Positions 28,012 to 35,950 of a DNA stretch of 64,000 nucleotides are shown here, in pieces; position 1 is the stretch's first letter; every line of letters begins with the position of its first letter. The notes beneath the pieces were generated by a model that searched no databases, was not told where the DNA came from, and was given only the letters and a program-made list of their open reading frames with translations. Position numbers and translations under genes: made by a program. The DNA lies in NCBI RefSeq assembly GCF_043197795.1, contig NZ_JBICTU010000005.1, forward strand, positions 277,807-341,806, written 5' to 3'. This DNA comes from Sphaerisporangium sp040649355 (GTDB lineage: Bacteria; Actinomycetota; Actinomycetes; Streptosporangiales; Streptosporangiaceae).

Positions 28012-28662
28012 ATGCGTGGATCGAAGGCGGCCGTGGTCTTGGCGGCGGCGGGAGTGCTCGTTCTCCCCGTGCCCGCCGAGGCGCGCACGGCGGCGCGGGC
28101 GGGTACGGCCGTGAAGGCGCGGGAGGCGGTGCCGGCCCCGGCGAGCGTCGCGAAGAGGCTGTTCAAGGCCTGGCTGAAGGGCGACAGGACCGCGGCGGCC
28201 GCCGTGGCGAGCCCCGCGGCGGTGAAGACGCTGTTCGCGTACGCCTACCGGGCGCCTGACCGGTTCGACGGCTGCGCCGGCACCACGTGCCGGTTCGTCC
28301 ACACCAGCGTCCGCGTGCCCGGCGCGCTGAACGGCATCCGGATGATCGTCTCGGGCGGCACGGTCGCCAAGGTGTACGAGTCACGGCACCTCACCACCGC
28401 CGACAGGGCCGCGAAGTACCTGTACGGCGCGTGGAAGGCGGGGGACAGGAACCGGGGCTGGGAGATCGCCTCCACGGGCGCGGTGAAGACGCTGTTCCGC
28501 ACCAGGTTCGGCGGGCCCGGCTACGTCTTCCAGGGCTGCGACCCAGAAAAGGGAGGGAAGTCCTGCGCCTACTCCTACGAGGGCGGCGCCATGTTCATGC
28601 ACACCCGTGGCAGCGCGGCGCGCGGCTACGAGGTGCGCTCGATCTCCTACATCGCCGACTGA
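28012..28662 (+). CDS. Secreted protein with two tandem Cys-pair repeats, function unknown
   Basis: 216 aa from ATG 28012 with GGGAG upstream. Residues 1-24 are a signal peptide (VPAEA-R). The mature part holds two homologous units of about 75 residues. Each begins with an AW..GDR helix, continues through a VKTLF motif and ends in a beta segment with two Cys: GCAGTTCRF in unit 1 and GCDPEKGGKSCAYSY in unit 2. The four Cys probably form one disulfide per unit. I do not recognise a named family. It stands alone between the helicase and the HD-domain gene. Confidence 0.75.
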   Translation: MRGSKAAVVLAAAGVLVLPVPAEARTAARAGTAVKAREAVPAPASVAKRLFKAWLKGDRTAAAAVASPAAVKTLFAYAYRAPDRFDGCAGTTCRFVHTSVRVPGALNGIRMIVSGGTVAKVYESRHLTTADRAAKYLYGAWKAGDRNRGWEIASTGAVKTLFRTRFGGPGYVFQGCDPEKGGKSCAYSYEGGAMFMHTRGSAARGYEVRSISYIAD

Positions 28663-28757
28663 CCGCCTTCCCAGGACTTCCCGGTCACCGTCGGGCCTTG
28701 GGCGTCCTCGCCCGGACGGGAGCCCTCGGGCGGGCGTACGCATGGGACGATTGGGGG

Positions 28758-29468
28758 ATGCGTGATCTAGCGGACGAGTGGTCGGTGCTCGCGGGCGGGT
28801 CCCCGGCGGCTCTGGCCGTCGGGGCGGAGCTGATCGCCCGGTGGGCCGAGCCGCACCGGCGCTATCACACGCTCGACCACCTGCGGGGCGTGCTCACGGC
28901 GATCGAGCCGATCGCGGTGCTCGCCGCCGACCCCGTGGCGGTGCGGCTGGCCGCCTGGTTCCACGACGCGGTGTACGACGGCAGGCCCGGCCGCGACGAG
29001 GAGCGCAGCGCCCAGCTCGCGCAGTCCCGCCTTCCCCGCCTCCTGCCGCTGCCGGGAGCGCCTTCCGGGCCGGCGCGGTCTCCACGGCCTTCAGGGAGTG
29101 GCGCCGCGCTGGTCGGTGAGGTGGCCAGGCTCGTACGGCTGACGGCCACCCACGACCCGGCGCCCGGCGACCGCGACGGCGAAGTGCTGTGCGACGCCGA
29201 CCTCGCCGTGCTCGCCGGGCCCGGGTACGACGCCTATGCCCGCGCCGTGCGGGAGGAGTACCGGCACGTGCCCGACGAGGCCTTCCGGGCCGGCCGCTCA
29301 CAGGTGCTGGAGAGCCTCCTCGCGATGCCCACGCTTTACCGCACGCCGATGGCACGCGACCTGTGGGAGTCCGCGGCCCGCGCGAACGTACGGGCCGAGC
29401 TGGCTGATCTCGCCTTCACCGGGGGACGAGCGGGCCACGCGGCCCTGGCCGGTCCGCCGGATCGATGA
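28758..29468 (+). CDS. HD-domain metal-dependent phosphohydrolase-like protein
   Basis: 236 aa from ATG 28758 (GGGGG upstream). HD-type metal ligands are visible: RYHTLDHL (H37, H41), AAWFHDAVYD (H69-D70) and DADLAVLAG. The pattern matches the bacterial family described as predicted metal-dependent HD superfamily phosphohydrolase. The substrate is unknown. An Ala/Pro-rich insert at about 95-112 (PGAPSGPARSPRPSGSG) interrupts the domain. Convergent with the VOC gene at 29475. Confidence 0.82.
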   Translation: MRDLADEWSVLAGGSPAALAVGAELIARWAEPHRRYHTLDHLRGVLTAIEPIAVLAADPVAVRLAAWFHDAVYDGRPGRDEERSAQLAQSRLPRLLPLPGAPSGPARSPRPSGSGAALVGEVARLVRLTATHDPAPGDRDGEVLCDADLAVLAGPGYDAYARAVREEYRHVPDEAFRAGRSQVLESLLAMPTLYRTPMARDLWESAARANVRAELADLAFTGGRAGHAALAGPPDR

Positions 29469-29474
29469 GGACGG

Positions 29475-29909
29475 TCACACGGGGACGATAGTGACCTTCC
29501 CATCGGGAGCGACGCTCCAGCCCGGGTTGAAGCAGACCTCCCACCGGAACCCGGCGGGGTCGGCGAAGTATCCATGGAACCCGCCGAAGTCGGCTCTCTG
29601 CGGCTCCTTCAGGATCGTCGCCCCTGCCCTTCTCGCCTGCTCCATCACCGCTCTCACCTCCTCCTCGTCGTCCACGTTGTGCGCGAGGGTGAAGGGGGCG
29701 GCGCGGCCCGCGGTCTCACCGGAGCCGACGTCGGCGTCCAGGTCGGCCGCCCCGAAGAGCCCCAGCAGCAGCCCGTGGCCGACCTGCAGGAAGATGATCT
29801 CTCCGGGCACTTCCAGGGCGGGCTCCCAGCCGAGGCCGTCGAGGTAGAAGGTCCTGACACTGCCGAGGTCGGGCACCCCGAGCGTGATGAGGTCGAGTCT
29901 CTGACGCAT
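29475..29909 (-). CDS. VOC-family (glyoxalase/dioxygenase fold) protein
   Basis: 144 aa single VOC domain with the beta-alpha-beta-beta-beta repeats: LDLITLGVPDLGSVRTFYLDGLGW opens the first module and FGGFHGYFADPAGFRWEV the last. The typical metal ligands (His, Glu, Glu) are only partly present, so an enzymatic or antibiotic-binding role cannot be assigned. It lies upstream of, and in line with, the rhomboid gene, but 121 bp separate them. Confidence 0.85.
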   Translation of the reverse strand: MRQRLDLITLGVPDLGSVRTFYLDGLGWEPALEVPGEIIFLQVGHGLLLGLFGAADLDADVGSGETAGRAAPFTLAHNVDDEEEVRAVMEQARRAGATILKEPQRADFGGFHGYFADPAGFRWEVCFNPGWSVAPDGKVTIVPV

Positions 29910-30030
29910 GCCCCCACTCTGGCACCGGCCCGGCCTGAGCTCTTGTACGTTTCGGACGTGCCCGGCGCCCAGGGGGGAAGGCTCGCGGTCCGAGGCCCGC
30001 GTACGCCTCGCGCGGCGTTCGTGCCGGCCC

Positions 30031-30756
30031 TCACAGGCCGAGGTCGTCGAGCTCCTTCATCAGGGCGGCCCGGGAGGGATCGCCGCTGGTGGCGGGCGGC
30101 CTCTCCAGGCCCTTGGCGGGGAAGCCGCCCACGGCCCCGGCGGCGGGGGCGCCCTGCGTGGCCGCCGCGGCGCGCGGACGCCGGTCGCGGAACAGCCAGC
30201 CGCCGAGGATGCCGCCGACGAAGCCGAACAGGTGCCCCTGCCAGCTGAACTCGTCGCTCGGCAGCAGCCCGGTGAACTGGTAGGCGAAGCACAGCGCCAT
30301 GACCAGGCCCACGACGATGTCTATGCGGTGCCGGTCGAAGATCCCGCGTACCAGGATGTAGCCGAAGTAGCCGAAGACCACGCCGCTCGCACCCGCCGTG
30401 ACGGTGAGGGGGCTTGCGACGAACCACACGCCGAGGCCGCTCGCCACGGCGATCAGCGCGGTGACGCCGAGGAACTTCATCACCCCCCGGTAGGCCGCGA
30501 GGAAGCCGAAGACGAACAGCGGCCCGGAGTTGCCCTCGATGTGCGCCCAGCTCCAGTGCAGGAAGGGCGCCGAGACGATGTCGGGCAGCCGCGACGGCTC
30601 GCGGGCGGCGATGCCGAAGGACTGGCTGAGGGAGTAGCCGGTGGCCCAGTTGGCGATCTGCACGAGCCAGATGAAGGCGAGGAACCCCACCATGACCCAG
30701 AACGCCTTCTGGGCCTCGGCGACCATGATCTCGGCCTTCCGGTTTTCGGTGCCCAC
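30031..30756 (-). CDS. Rhomboid-family intramembrane serine protease
   Basis: 241 aa from GTG 30756, preceded by GGGAGG with 5-nt spacing; starts at 30780 (GTG) and 30726 (ATG) are also in frame. It has six membrane segments, the catalytic Ser in TAGASGVVFGY and the catalytic His in WQGHLFGFVGG. HWSWAHIEGNSGPLF is the N-terminal rhomboid signature. The cytoplasmic C-terminal tail of about 55 residues is Ala/Pro-rich. Rhomboids cleave substrates within the membrane; the target here is unknown. Confidence 0.9.
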   Translation of the reverse strand: MGTENRKAEIMVAEAQKAFWVMVGFLAFIWLVQIANWATGYSLSQSFGIAAREPSRLPDIVSAPFLHWSWAHIEGNSGPLFVFGFLAAYRGVMKFLGVTALIAVASGLGVWFVASPLTVTAGASGVVFGYFGYILVRGIFDRHRIDIVVGLVMALCFAYQFTGLLPSDEFSWQGHLFGFVGGILGGWLFRDRRPRAAAATQGAPAAGAVGGFPAKGLERPPATSGDPSRAALMKELDDLGL

Positions 30757-30968
30757 CCCTGCCTCCCTGACGGCGCGCACGCGCGCCGGAGTCCCTGCCG
30801 GCCGGACGGCCCGGACATCGCTTCCGCAGGTATCTTCGCAAACTTCGCGCCAAGAGGGCCACCGGCCGCCGGAGACGGGGAGGCCGGCCGTACGGGGGAG
30901 CGTGGCGCGCCAGGGCTGACCGCTGCCAGGCCTGGCGCGCGAGCGTGATCAGCGTCCGTCGGTGTCGC

Positions 30969-31376
30969 TCAGCTCCCGGCGCGTTCGAGGATCACGACCG
31001 GGATCTCGCGGTCGGTCTTGGTCTGGTACTCGTCGTACTGGGGCCAGGTGGCCGTCATCAGCCGCCAGACCTCGGGCTTCTCCTGCGGCGTCGCCGTGCG
31101 GGCACGGGCGCGGAACCTGTCGCCCTCGACCTGGACCTCGACGTCCGGGTTCGCCTCAAGATTGCGGTACCAGTCGGGTGACTTCGGGTCGCCGCCCTTG
31201 GACGCCACGATGACGTAGTCGTCACCGTGCTTCTGGTAGATCAGTGGGTTCGTGTGCTTCTGCCCGCTGTTGCGCCCCGTGGTGGTCAGCAACAGGACGG
31301 TCGTGCCGTTCCAGTCGTGACCCTCCTGGCCGTCGGTCGCGCGATATCTGTCCACGTGCTCTTTGCCGTAAAGCAT
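30969..31376 (-). CDS. F420-type nitroreductase/deazaflavin-dependent oxidoreductase (Ddn-like)
   Basis: 135 aa with the split-beta-barrel pattern of Mycobacterium Ddn: TTVLLLTTTGRNSGQKHTNPLIY, DDYVIVASKGGDPKSPDWYRNLEANPDVEVQV and a C-terminal REIPVVILE strand. Family members use F420H2 to reduce quinones or other acceptors, which fits an actinobacterium. The cofactor is inferred from the family. GGAGGGTG precedes the ATG at 31376. It is divergent from the SDR gene at 31537. Confidence 0.9.
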   Translation of the reverse strand: MLYGKEHVDRYRATDGQEGHDWNGTTVLLLTTTGRNSGQKHTNPLIYQKHGDDYVIVASKGGDPKSPDWYRNLEANPDVEVQVEGDRFRARARTATPQEKPEVWRLMTATWPQYDEYQTKTDREIPVVILERAGS

Positions 31377-31536
31377 CGGTTCACCCTCCGAATCGACGTG
31401 TGCTCCGGGTGGCCTACCCCAACGCGCCCAGCTAATCCGGCTCCCGGGCCACGCCGTCGGCGAACCGGCCGCGGGGCGGGACGGGCGCGACCGGGTAGGG
31501 CTCCTTGTACGAAGGCGAACTGCGGGGGGTGGTCAG

Positions 31537-33030
31537 ATGACCCGGTGTCTGGTGACCGGCGCGACCGGCTACATCGGCGGGAGGCTGGTGCCCGAGTTGC
31601 TGGACGCCGGTCATGCCGTGCGGTGCATGGTCAGATCGGCCGACCGCCTGCGCGGTCAGACGTGGAGCGACCGGGTGGAGGTCGCCGTGGCGGACGCGAC
31701 CCGGGAGCGGGAGACGCGTGCGGCGCTCGAAGGGGTCGACGTCGCCTACTACCTGATCCACACCATGGCCGCCGGCCGCGACTTCGCCGAGCGTGACCGG
31801 CGGGCCGCCTCGACGTTCGCCGAGGCGGCCAGGGACGCCGGGGTGCGCCGCATCGTCTACCTCGGCGGCCTGACCCCCGCGGAGCGGCCCTCGCCCCACA
31901 TGAGCTCGCGTGCGGAGGTGGAGCGGATCCTCCTCGGCTCCGGGGTGCCGACGGTGGCGTTCAGGGCGTCGGTGATCATCGGATCGGGGTCGGTCTCCTT
32001 CGAGATGCTGCGGTACCTCACCGAGCGGCTCCCGGTCATGACGACGCCACGCTGGGTGCGCACGCGCACCCAGCCCATCGCGATCAGGGACGTGCTCCGC
32101 TACCTCGTGAGGGCGGTGGACCTCCCGGAGGGGACGAGCCGGGGATTCGACATCGGCGGGCCCGACGTCCTGACCTACGCCGAGATGATGCAGGGCTACG
32201 CCGCCGTGGCCGGGCTGCCTCCCCGCCTCATCATCCCCGTGCCGCTGCTCACGCCCAGCCTGTCCAGCCACTGGGTGGGCCTGGTCACGCCCGTCCCGGC
32301 CGGGGTGGCACGGCCGCTGGTGGAGTCGCTGCGCAACGAGGCGGTCTGCCGGGAGCATGACATCGCCCGGTACATCCAGGATCCTCCCCAGGGGCTGATC
32401 GGGTTCCGCGAGGCGGTGCGGCTGGCCCTGCTGCGCATCAAGGAGGCCGACGTGGCCACGCGCTGGTCGTCGGCCTCGACGCCCGGCGCGCCGAGCGACC
32501 CGCTGCCCACCGACCCCGACTGGGCGGGCGGGAGCCTGTACGTCGACGAGCGCAGCGAGGTGGTCGACGCTCCACCGGAGGCGCTCTGGCGGGTGATCGA
32601 GAGCATCGGGGGCGACACCGGGTGGTACTCCCTCCCGCTCGCCTGGCGGATCCGGGGCCTGTTCGACCGCGCGGTCGGCGGGGTCGGGCTGCGCAGGGGC
32701 AGGCGCGACCCCTACAGGCTCCGGGTCGGCGACGCGCTCGACTTCTGGCGGGTGGAGGAGATCGAGCCGGGCCACCTGCTCCGGCTGCGCGCCGAGATGC
32801 GGCTGCCCGGGCTCGCCTGGCTGGAGATGACCTGCGCGCGGCAGGACGGCAGGACCCTGTACGGCCAGCGGGCGATCTTCCACCCGCGAGGCCTGCTCGG
32901 CCACCTGTACTGGTGGGGCGTCTATCCCTTCCACGGGTTCATCTTCGGCGGGATGCCCGGCAACGTCGCGAGGGCCGCCGTGGCCGAGGCCGGGCGACCT
33001 CCGCGTCCAGGGGTGAAAGTTTCACCCTGA
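31537..33030 (+). CDS. SDR-type NAD(P)-binding protein fused to DUF2867
   Basis: 497 aa. Residues 1-300 form an atypical short-chain dehydrogenase with CLVTGATGYIGGRLVPELL at the N-terminus and a VYLGGL strand. Residues about 335-485 are DUF2867, a START-like fold (APPEALWRVIESIGGDTGWY, then YWWGVYPFHGFIFGGMPGNVA). This fusion is common in actinobacteria, is usually annotated as SDR family oxidoreductase, and has no settled substrate. Monocistronic; a weak hairpin (AGGCGT-N3-ACGCCT) follows the stop codon. Confidence 0.88.
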   Translation: MTRCLVTGATGYIGGRLVPELLDAGHAVRCMVRSADRLRGQTWSDRVEVAVADATRERETRAALEGVDVAYYLIHTMAAGRDFAERDRRAASTFAEAARDAGVRRIVYLGGLTPAERPSPHMSSRAEVERILLGSGVPTVAFRASVIIGSGSVSFEMLRYLTERLPVMTTPRWVRTRTQPIAIRDVLRYLVRAVDLPEGTSRGFDIGGPDVLTYAEMMQGYAAVAGLPPRLIIPVPLLTPSLSSHWVGLVTPVPAGVARPLVESLRNEAVCREHDIARYIQDPPQGLIGFREAVRLALLRIKEADVATRWSSASTPGAPSDPLPTDPDWAGGSLYVDERSEVVDAPPEALWRVIESIGGDTGWYSLPLAWRIRGLFDRAVGGVGLRRGRRDPYRLRVGDALDFWRVEEIEPGHLLRLRAEMRLPGLAWLEMTCARQDGRTLYGQRAIFHPRGLLGHLYWWGVYPFHGFIFGGMPGNVARAAVAEAGRPPRPGVKVSP

Positions 33031-33110
33031 AAAGGCGTGTAACGCCTGGTCAGACGGTGGCGAGTACGGGTTCCCCTCACGGCCGCTGTCGCGGGGGCGT
33101 GAGCCCGTCC

Positions 33111-33116
33111 TAATGT
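33111..33116 (+). promoter_or_regulatory. -10 element of the GH12 cellulase gene
   Basis: TAATGT, 10 bp upstream of the CelR/CebR box, so the operator would lie at about +4 to +17. No clear -35 hexamer at normal spacing. Confidence 0.5.
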
Positions 33117-33126
33117 CACGAGGGAA

Positions 33127-33140
33127 TGGGAGCGCTCCCA
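33127..33140. promoter_or_regulatory. CelR/CebR operator, perfect 14-bp palindrome
   Basis: TGGGAGCGCTCCCA matches the published CelR/CebR site exactly. It sits 23 bp before the GH12 start codon and just after a -10 element, a position where a bound LacI-family repressor would block initiation. Confidence 0.88.
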
Positions 33141-33163
33141 CCACCTCATCCCCCGGAGTCAAG

Positions 33164-34552
33164 ATGAAACGTCGAGCACTGCGAGCCCTGACGGCCGTCC
33201 TCGCCGCCGTGGGCTCGATCCTCCTTTTGGTGGTGGTCACCGGCCCGGCCAGGGCGGACACCGTGATCTGCGAGAAGTACGGGGCGACCACCATCGCGGG
33301 CGGCAAGTACGCGGTCATCAACAACAACTGGGGCGACGACACCCAGCAGTGCATCAACGTCACCTCGACCGGGTTCACCGTCACCCAGGCGAGCCACAAC
33401 AAGCCGCAGAACGGCGCCCCGGGCTCCTATCCCGCGGTCTACGCCGGATGCCACTACGCGAACTGCACCACCGGGAGCGGGCTGCCGCTGCGCGTGTCGG
33501 ACAGCAGGTTCGCCGGCATCCAGACCAGCGTCAGCATGACCTACCCGTCGTCGGCGGGCGTGTACGACGCGTCGTACGACATCTGGTTCGACCCGACGGC
33601 CCGCACCGACGGGCAGAACACCGGCGCCGAGCTGATGGTCTGGCTCAACCACACCGGGTCGGTCCAGCCGGTCGGCTCCCGGGTCGCCACCGTGAACCTC
33701 GCGGGCGGCACGTGGGACGTGTGGTACGGCAACAGCGGCTGGAACGTCGTCTCGTACGTGCGCACCTCGCCGACCAGCTCGATCAGCTTCCCCGTCAGCG
33801 CGTTCTACAACGACATGCTGAGCCGGGGGTACGCCCAGAGCTCGTGGTACGTCACCAGCGTGCAGGCCGGGTTCGAGCCCTGGGTCGGCGGCACCGGCCT
33901 CGCCGTGAACAGCTTCTCGTACAGCATCGGCGGCTCAGGCGGCGGGGACACGACCGCTCCCAGCGCTCCCTCGAACCTGACGGCCTCCAACGTCACCTCC
34001 AGCGGCGTGAGCCTGTCGTGGAGCCCATCCACCGACAACGTGGGCGTGACCGGGTACGACGTCTACCGGGGCAGCACGGTGGTCGGCACGGCGAGCGGCA
34101 CGTCCTACAACGCCACAGGGCTCTCGGCCTCGACGTCGTACTCCTTCTCGGTACGGGCCCGCGACGCCGCCGGCAACACCTCGCCTGCCTCCAACACCGT
34201 CACGGTGACCACCTCCGGGGGCGGCGGAGGCGGCGGGGCCTGCAAGGTCGCGTACGTCAAGAACGAGTGGGCGGGTGGGTTCACGGCCAACGTGACCGTC
34301 ACCAACACCGGCACGAGCGCGGTGAACGGATGGACCCTCGCCTTCTCGTTCCCGGGCGACCAGAGGGTGACCAGCGCCTGGAACGCCACCGTGACGCAGA
34401 GCGGCGCCGCCGTGACCGCCAAGAACGTCGCGCACAACGGGTCGATCCCGCCCGGGGGCAACACCTCGTTCGGCTTCCAGGGCACCTGGGCCGCGAGCGA
34501 CGCCTCGCCGACCGCGTACACGCTCAACGGATCGGCCTGCACGCTGGGCTGA
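33164..34552 (+). CDS. Secreted GH12 endoglucanase with FN3 and CBM2 modules
   Basis: 462 aa from ATG 33164 with GGAG upstream. Residues 1-31 are a signal peptide (ARA-D). Residues 35-256 form the GH12 domain with nucleophile E156 (GAELMVW) and acid/base E238 (AGFEPWVGG). Residues 265-352 form a fibronectin type III module (APSAPSNLTASNV...). After a Gly linker, residues 360-462 form a family 2 cellulose-binding module (CKVAYVKNEWAGGFTANVTV, WTLAFSFPG, two Cys). It cleaves beta-1,4-glucans outside the cell. The operator at 33127 indicates cellobiose-responsive control shared with the importer at 16875. Confidence 0.95.
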   Translation: MKRRALRALTAVLAAVGSILLLVVVTGPARADTVICEKYGATTIAGGKYAVINNNWGDDTQQCINVTSTGFTVTQASHNKPQNGAPGSYPAVYAGCHYANCTTGSGLPLRVSDSRFAGIQTSVSMTYPSSAGVYDASYDIWFDPTARTDGQNTGAELMVWLNHTGSVQPVGSRVATVNLAGGTWDVWYGNSGWNVVSYVRTSPTSSISFPVSAFYNDMLSRGYAQSSWYVTSVQAGFEPWVGGTGLAVNSFSYSIGGSGGGDTTAPSAPSNLTASNVTSSGVSLSWSPSTDNVGVTGYDVYRGSTVVGTASGTSYNATGLSASTSYSFSVRARDAAGNTSPASNTVTVTTSGGGGGGGACKVAYVKNEWAGGFTANVTVTNTGTSAVNGWTLAFSFPGDQRVTSAWNATVTQSGAAVTAKNVAHNGSIPPGGNTSFGFQGTWAASDASPTAYTLNGSACTLG

Positions 34553-34559
34553 CGCCATC

Positions 34560-34608
34560 GGCCTTGGGGGCCGGGTACGGCATCGGCCTGGGGGCCGGGT
34601 ACGGCATC
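34560..34608. repeat. 24-bp tandem repeat (two copies) feeding the terminator stem
   Basis: GGCCTTGGGGGCCGGGTACG... at 34559-34583 is repeated almost exactly at 34584-34608; the second copy supplies the left arm of the terminator. Confidence 0.65.
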
Positions 34609-34629
34609 GCCGTACCCGGCCCTTCTTGT
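34592..34629 (+). terminator. Terminator of the GH12 gene
   Basis: A perfect 14-bp stem GGGCCGGGTACGGC (34592-34605 with 34609-34622) with an ATC loop is followed by TTCTTGT. Strong rho-independent type. Confidence 0.85.
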
Positions 34630-34640
34630 ATTCCCCCTGA

Positions 34641-34670
34641 TTAGGGACACGGACCTTAGGGACACGGACC
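34641..34670. repeat. 15-bp perfect tandem repeat, two copies
   Basis: TTAGGGACACGGACC occurs twice head to tail (34641-34655, 34656-34670), just outside the nuclease/HerA operon. It may be a control site or the scar of an insertion. Confidence 0.75.
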
Positions 34671-34703
34671 GTCACCGCTTTCCGGTATCCATCCCTTTCT
34701 TGC

Positions 34704-34741
34704 TTACCTGGTGTATCGGTTCGCGTGGCAGGTAAACCGAT
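34704..34741. promoter_or_regulatory. Two interlocking inverted repeats upstream of the nuclease/HerA operon
   Basis: TTACCTG (34704-34710) pairs with CAGGTAA (34729-34735), and ATCGGTT (34715-34721) pairs with AACCGAT (34735-34741). The arms alternate, so as RNA hairpins the two would exclude each other; as DNA they could be two operators. Confidence 0.55.
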
Positions 34742-34882
34742 TAGCGGATCTGGGCGTCTGCGGCGCTTGCGCTGGTGAAAGCAGTGCAAATTAACGAGTC
34801 TTGGGCAATGTGGTGCGCATGGTGACCTTTTAATATAACCTCGGCAATCCAGCGGGGAACGGCCGGAATCCGAGGGAAAAGC

Positions 34883-35950
34883 GTGGCGCTGTCGTGGGTG
34901 GACCTGCCGATAGGTCGCGTGGTGCGACTTTCAGGGCTGAATGCCGACACCACTGCATTGTCGGCCGAACCGCCCCCTGACGGCGCGCCGGCGATTCTCA
35001 CGTACTTCCCGGACGCGGCACGTTCCGTGGCCGAAATGGTCTCCACGGCCCTGCGCGAACTCGAGAAGGCCGCCGTCGAACTGTTCCCGTCCTGGCTCCC
35101 GGGCGCGGAGGCCATCGACGGCCCGGGCGGCGCGGGGGTGCGCGCCGCACGTGCCCTCGCCATGCGAATGGCCTCCACCAGCCACCACTTCGGCCCGTTC
35201 CTCGCCGACCTGGCCGAACTGTCCTTGAGGGGCACGCCGCTCGGAGCCACCCGTTCCGGTCCTCAGGCCACCCGGTTCGGTGCCGAGGTGCGGGCCTCCG
35301 GTCTCGCGCGGGTGCTCGCGTCCAGCTTCGGCCGGCGTGAGGCCGCGATCCTCATGCAGGTCCCCGAGGACCTCACGCCTTTCGAGGAAGAGGTGCTCGT
35401 CGCCGGGTGCGAGTGGCTGGCCGACCGGGGCGGCTTCGGCGTCTGGCTGACCGGCCCGCCGCTGGCCGCCGTCGACCGCGTGGGGGCGATGACCCTACGC
35501 GTGCCCGGTGAGGTGGACGGCCTCGGCCGGGAGGCGCCGCCGCTGCCGGAGGGTGGCGGTCCGCTCAGGTACCCGGCCGTCGCGGGAATGCCGCATCCGG
35601 CCAGCAAGGCGGAGCGGGCCCTTGAGGCGGCGCTCGCGTCGTGCTCGTGGGCGCGCGGACGGGCCTGGAACCAGACCTACCAGTCACACGCCCTCGCCAA
35701 CCCCATCCGGGTCGACCTGCTGTGGCAGGAGGAGCGGTGCGTGGTCGAGATCGACGGCCATGAGCATCGCGCCTCGCTCAAGTTCGAGACGGACCGGAAC
35801 CGCGACGTGCAACTCCAGCTCGACGGCTACGCCGTCCTGCGCTTCACGAATAACCAGGTCTTAACCGACACAGAAGCCGTCGTCGGCCAGCTGAGGCGTT
35901 TCCTCCACGGCCGCCGCTCCCCAACATTCGAAGGATCAGGACATGTCTGA
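34883..35950 (+). CDS. Protein with C-terminal DUF559/PD-(D/E)XK nuclease domain
   Basis: 355 aa from GTG 34883 (GAGGG upstream). Residues about 247-345 match the DUF559/very-short-patch-repair-like nuclease fold: SKAERALEAAL, IRVDLLW with D278, VVEIDGHEHR with E289 and D291, then DRNRDVQLQLDGYAVLRFTNNQV. These give the D...ExD core expected of PD-(D/E)XK enzymes. The first 240 residues resemble no family I know; the strand AILMQVPEDLTPFEEEVLVAG followed by FGVWLTGPPL looks like a P-loop NTPase core without a P-loop. It is the first gene of a three-gene operon and overlaps the next by 8 bp. Restriction-type defence is a reasonable guess, not shown. Confidence 0.75.
   Translation: MALSWVDLPIGRVVRLSGLNADTTALSAEPPPDGAPAILTYFPDAARSVAEMVSTALRELEKAAVELFPSWLPGAEAIDGPGGAGVRAARALAMRMASTSHHFGPFLADLAELSLRGTPLGATRSGPQATRFGAEVRASGLARVLASSFGRREAAILMQVPEDLTPFEEEVLVAGCEWLADRGGFGVWLTGPPLAAVDRVGAMTLRVPGEVDGLGREAPPLPEGGGPLRYPAVAGMPHPASKAERALEAALASCSWARGRAWNQTYQSHALANPIRVDLLWQEERCVVEIDGHEHRASLKFETDRNRDVQLQLDGYAVLRFTNNQVLTDTEAVVGQLRRFLHGRRSPTFEGSGHV

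Larger units (their letters stand above)
34553..34882. other. Region between the cellulase and the nuclease/HerA operon
   Basis: In order it holds the cellulase terminator with its duplicated stem arm, a 15-bp tandem repeat, two interlocking inverted repeats, and an AT-rich stretch (TTTTAATATAACC around 34829-34840) before the GTG of the nuclease gene. Base composition drops sharply relative to both sides. No gene seen. Confidence 0.6.

Noticed and set aside
25134..28259. A plus-strand open frame of about 1,040 codons
   Set aside because: Antisense to the DUF3516 helicase, which has intact helicase motifs; the plus frame is compositionally biased and has no domain.
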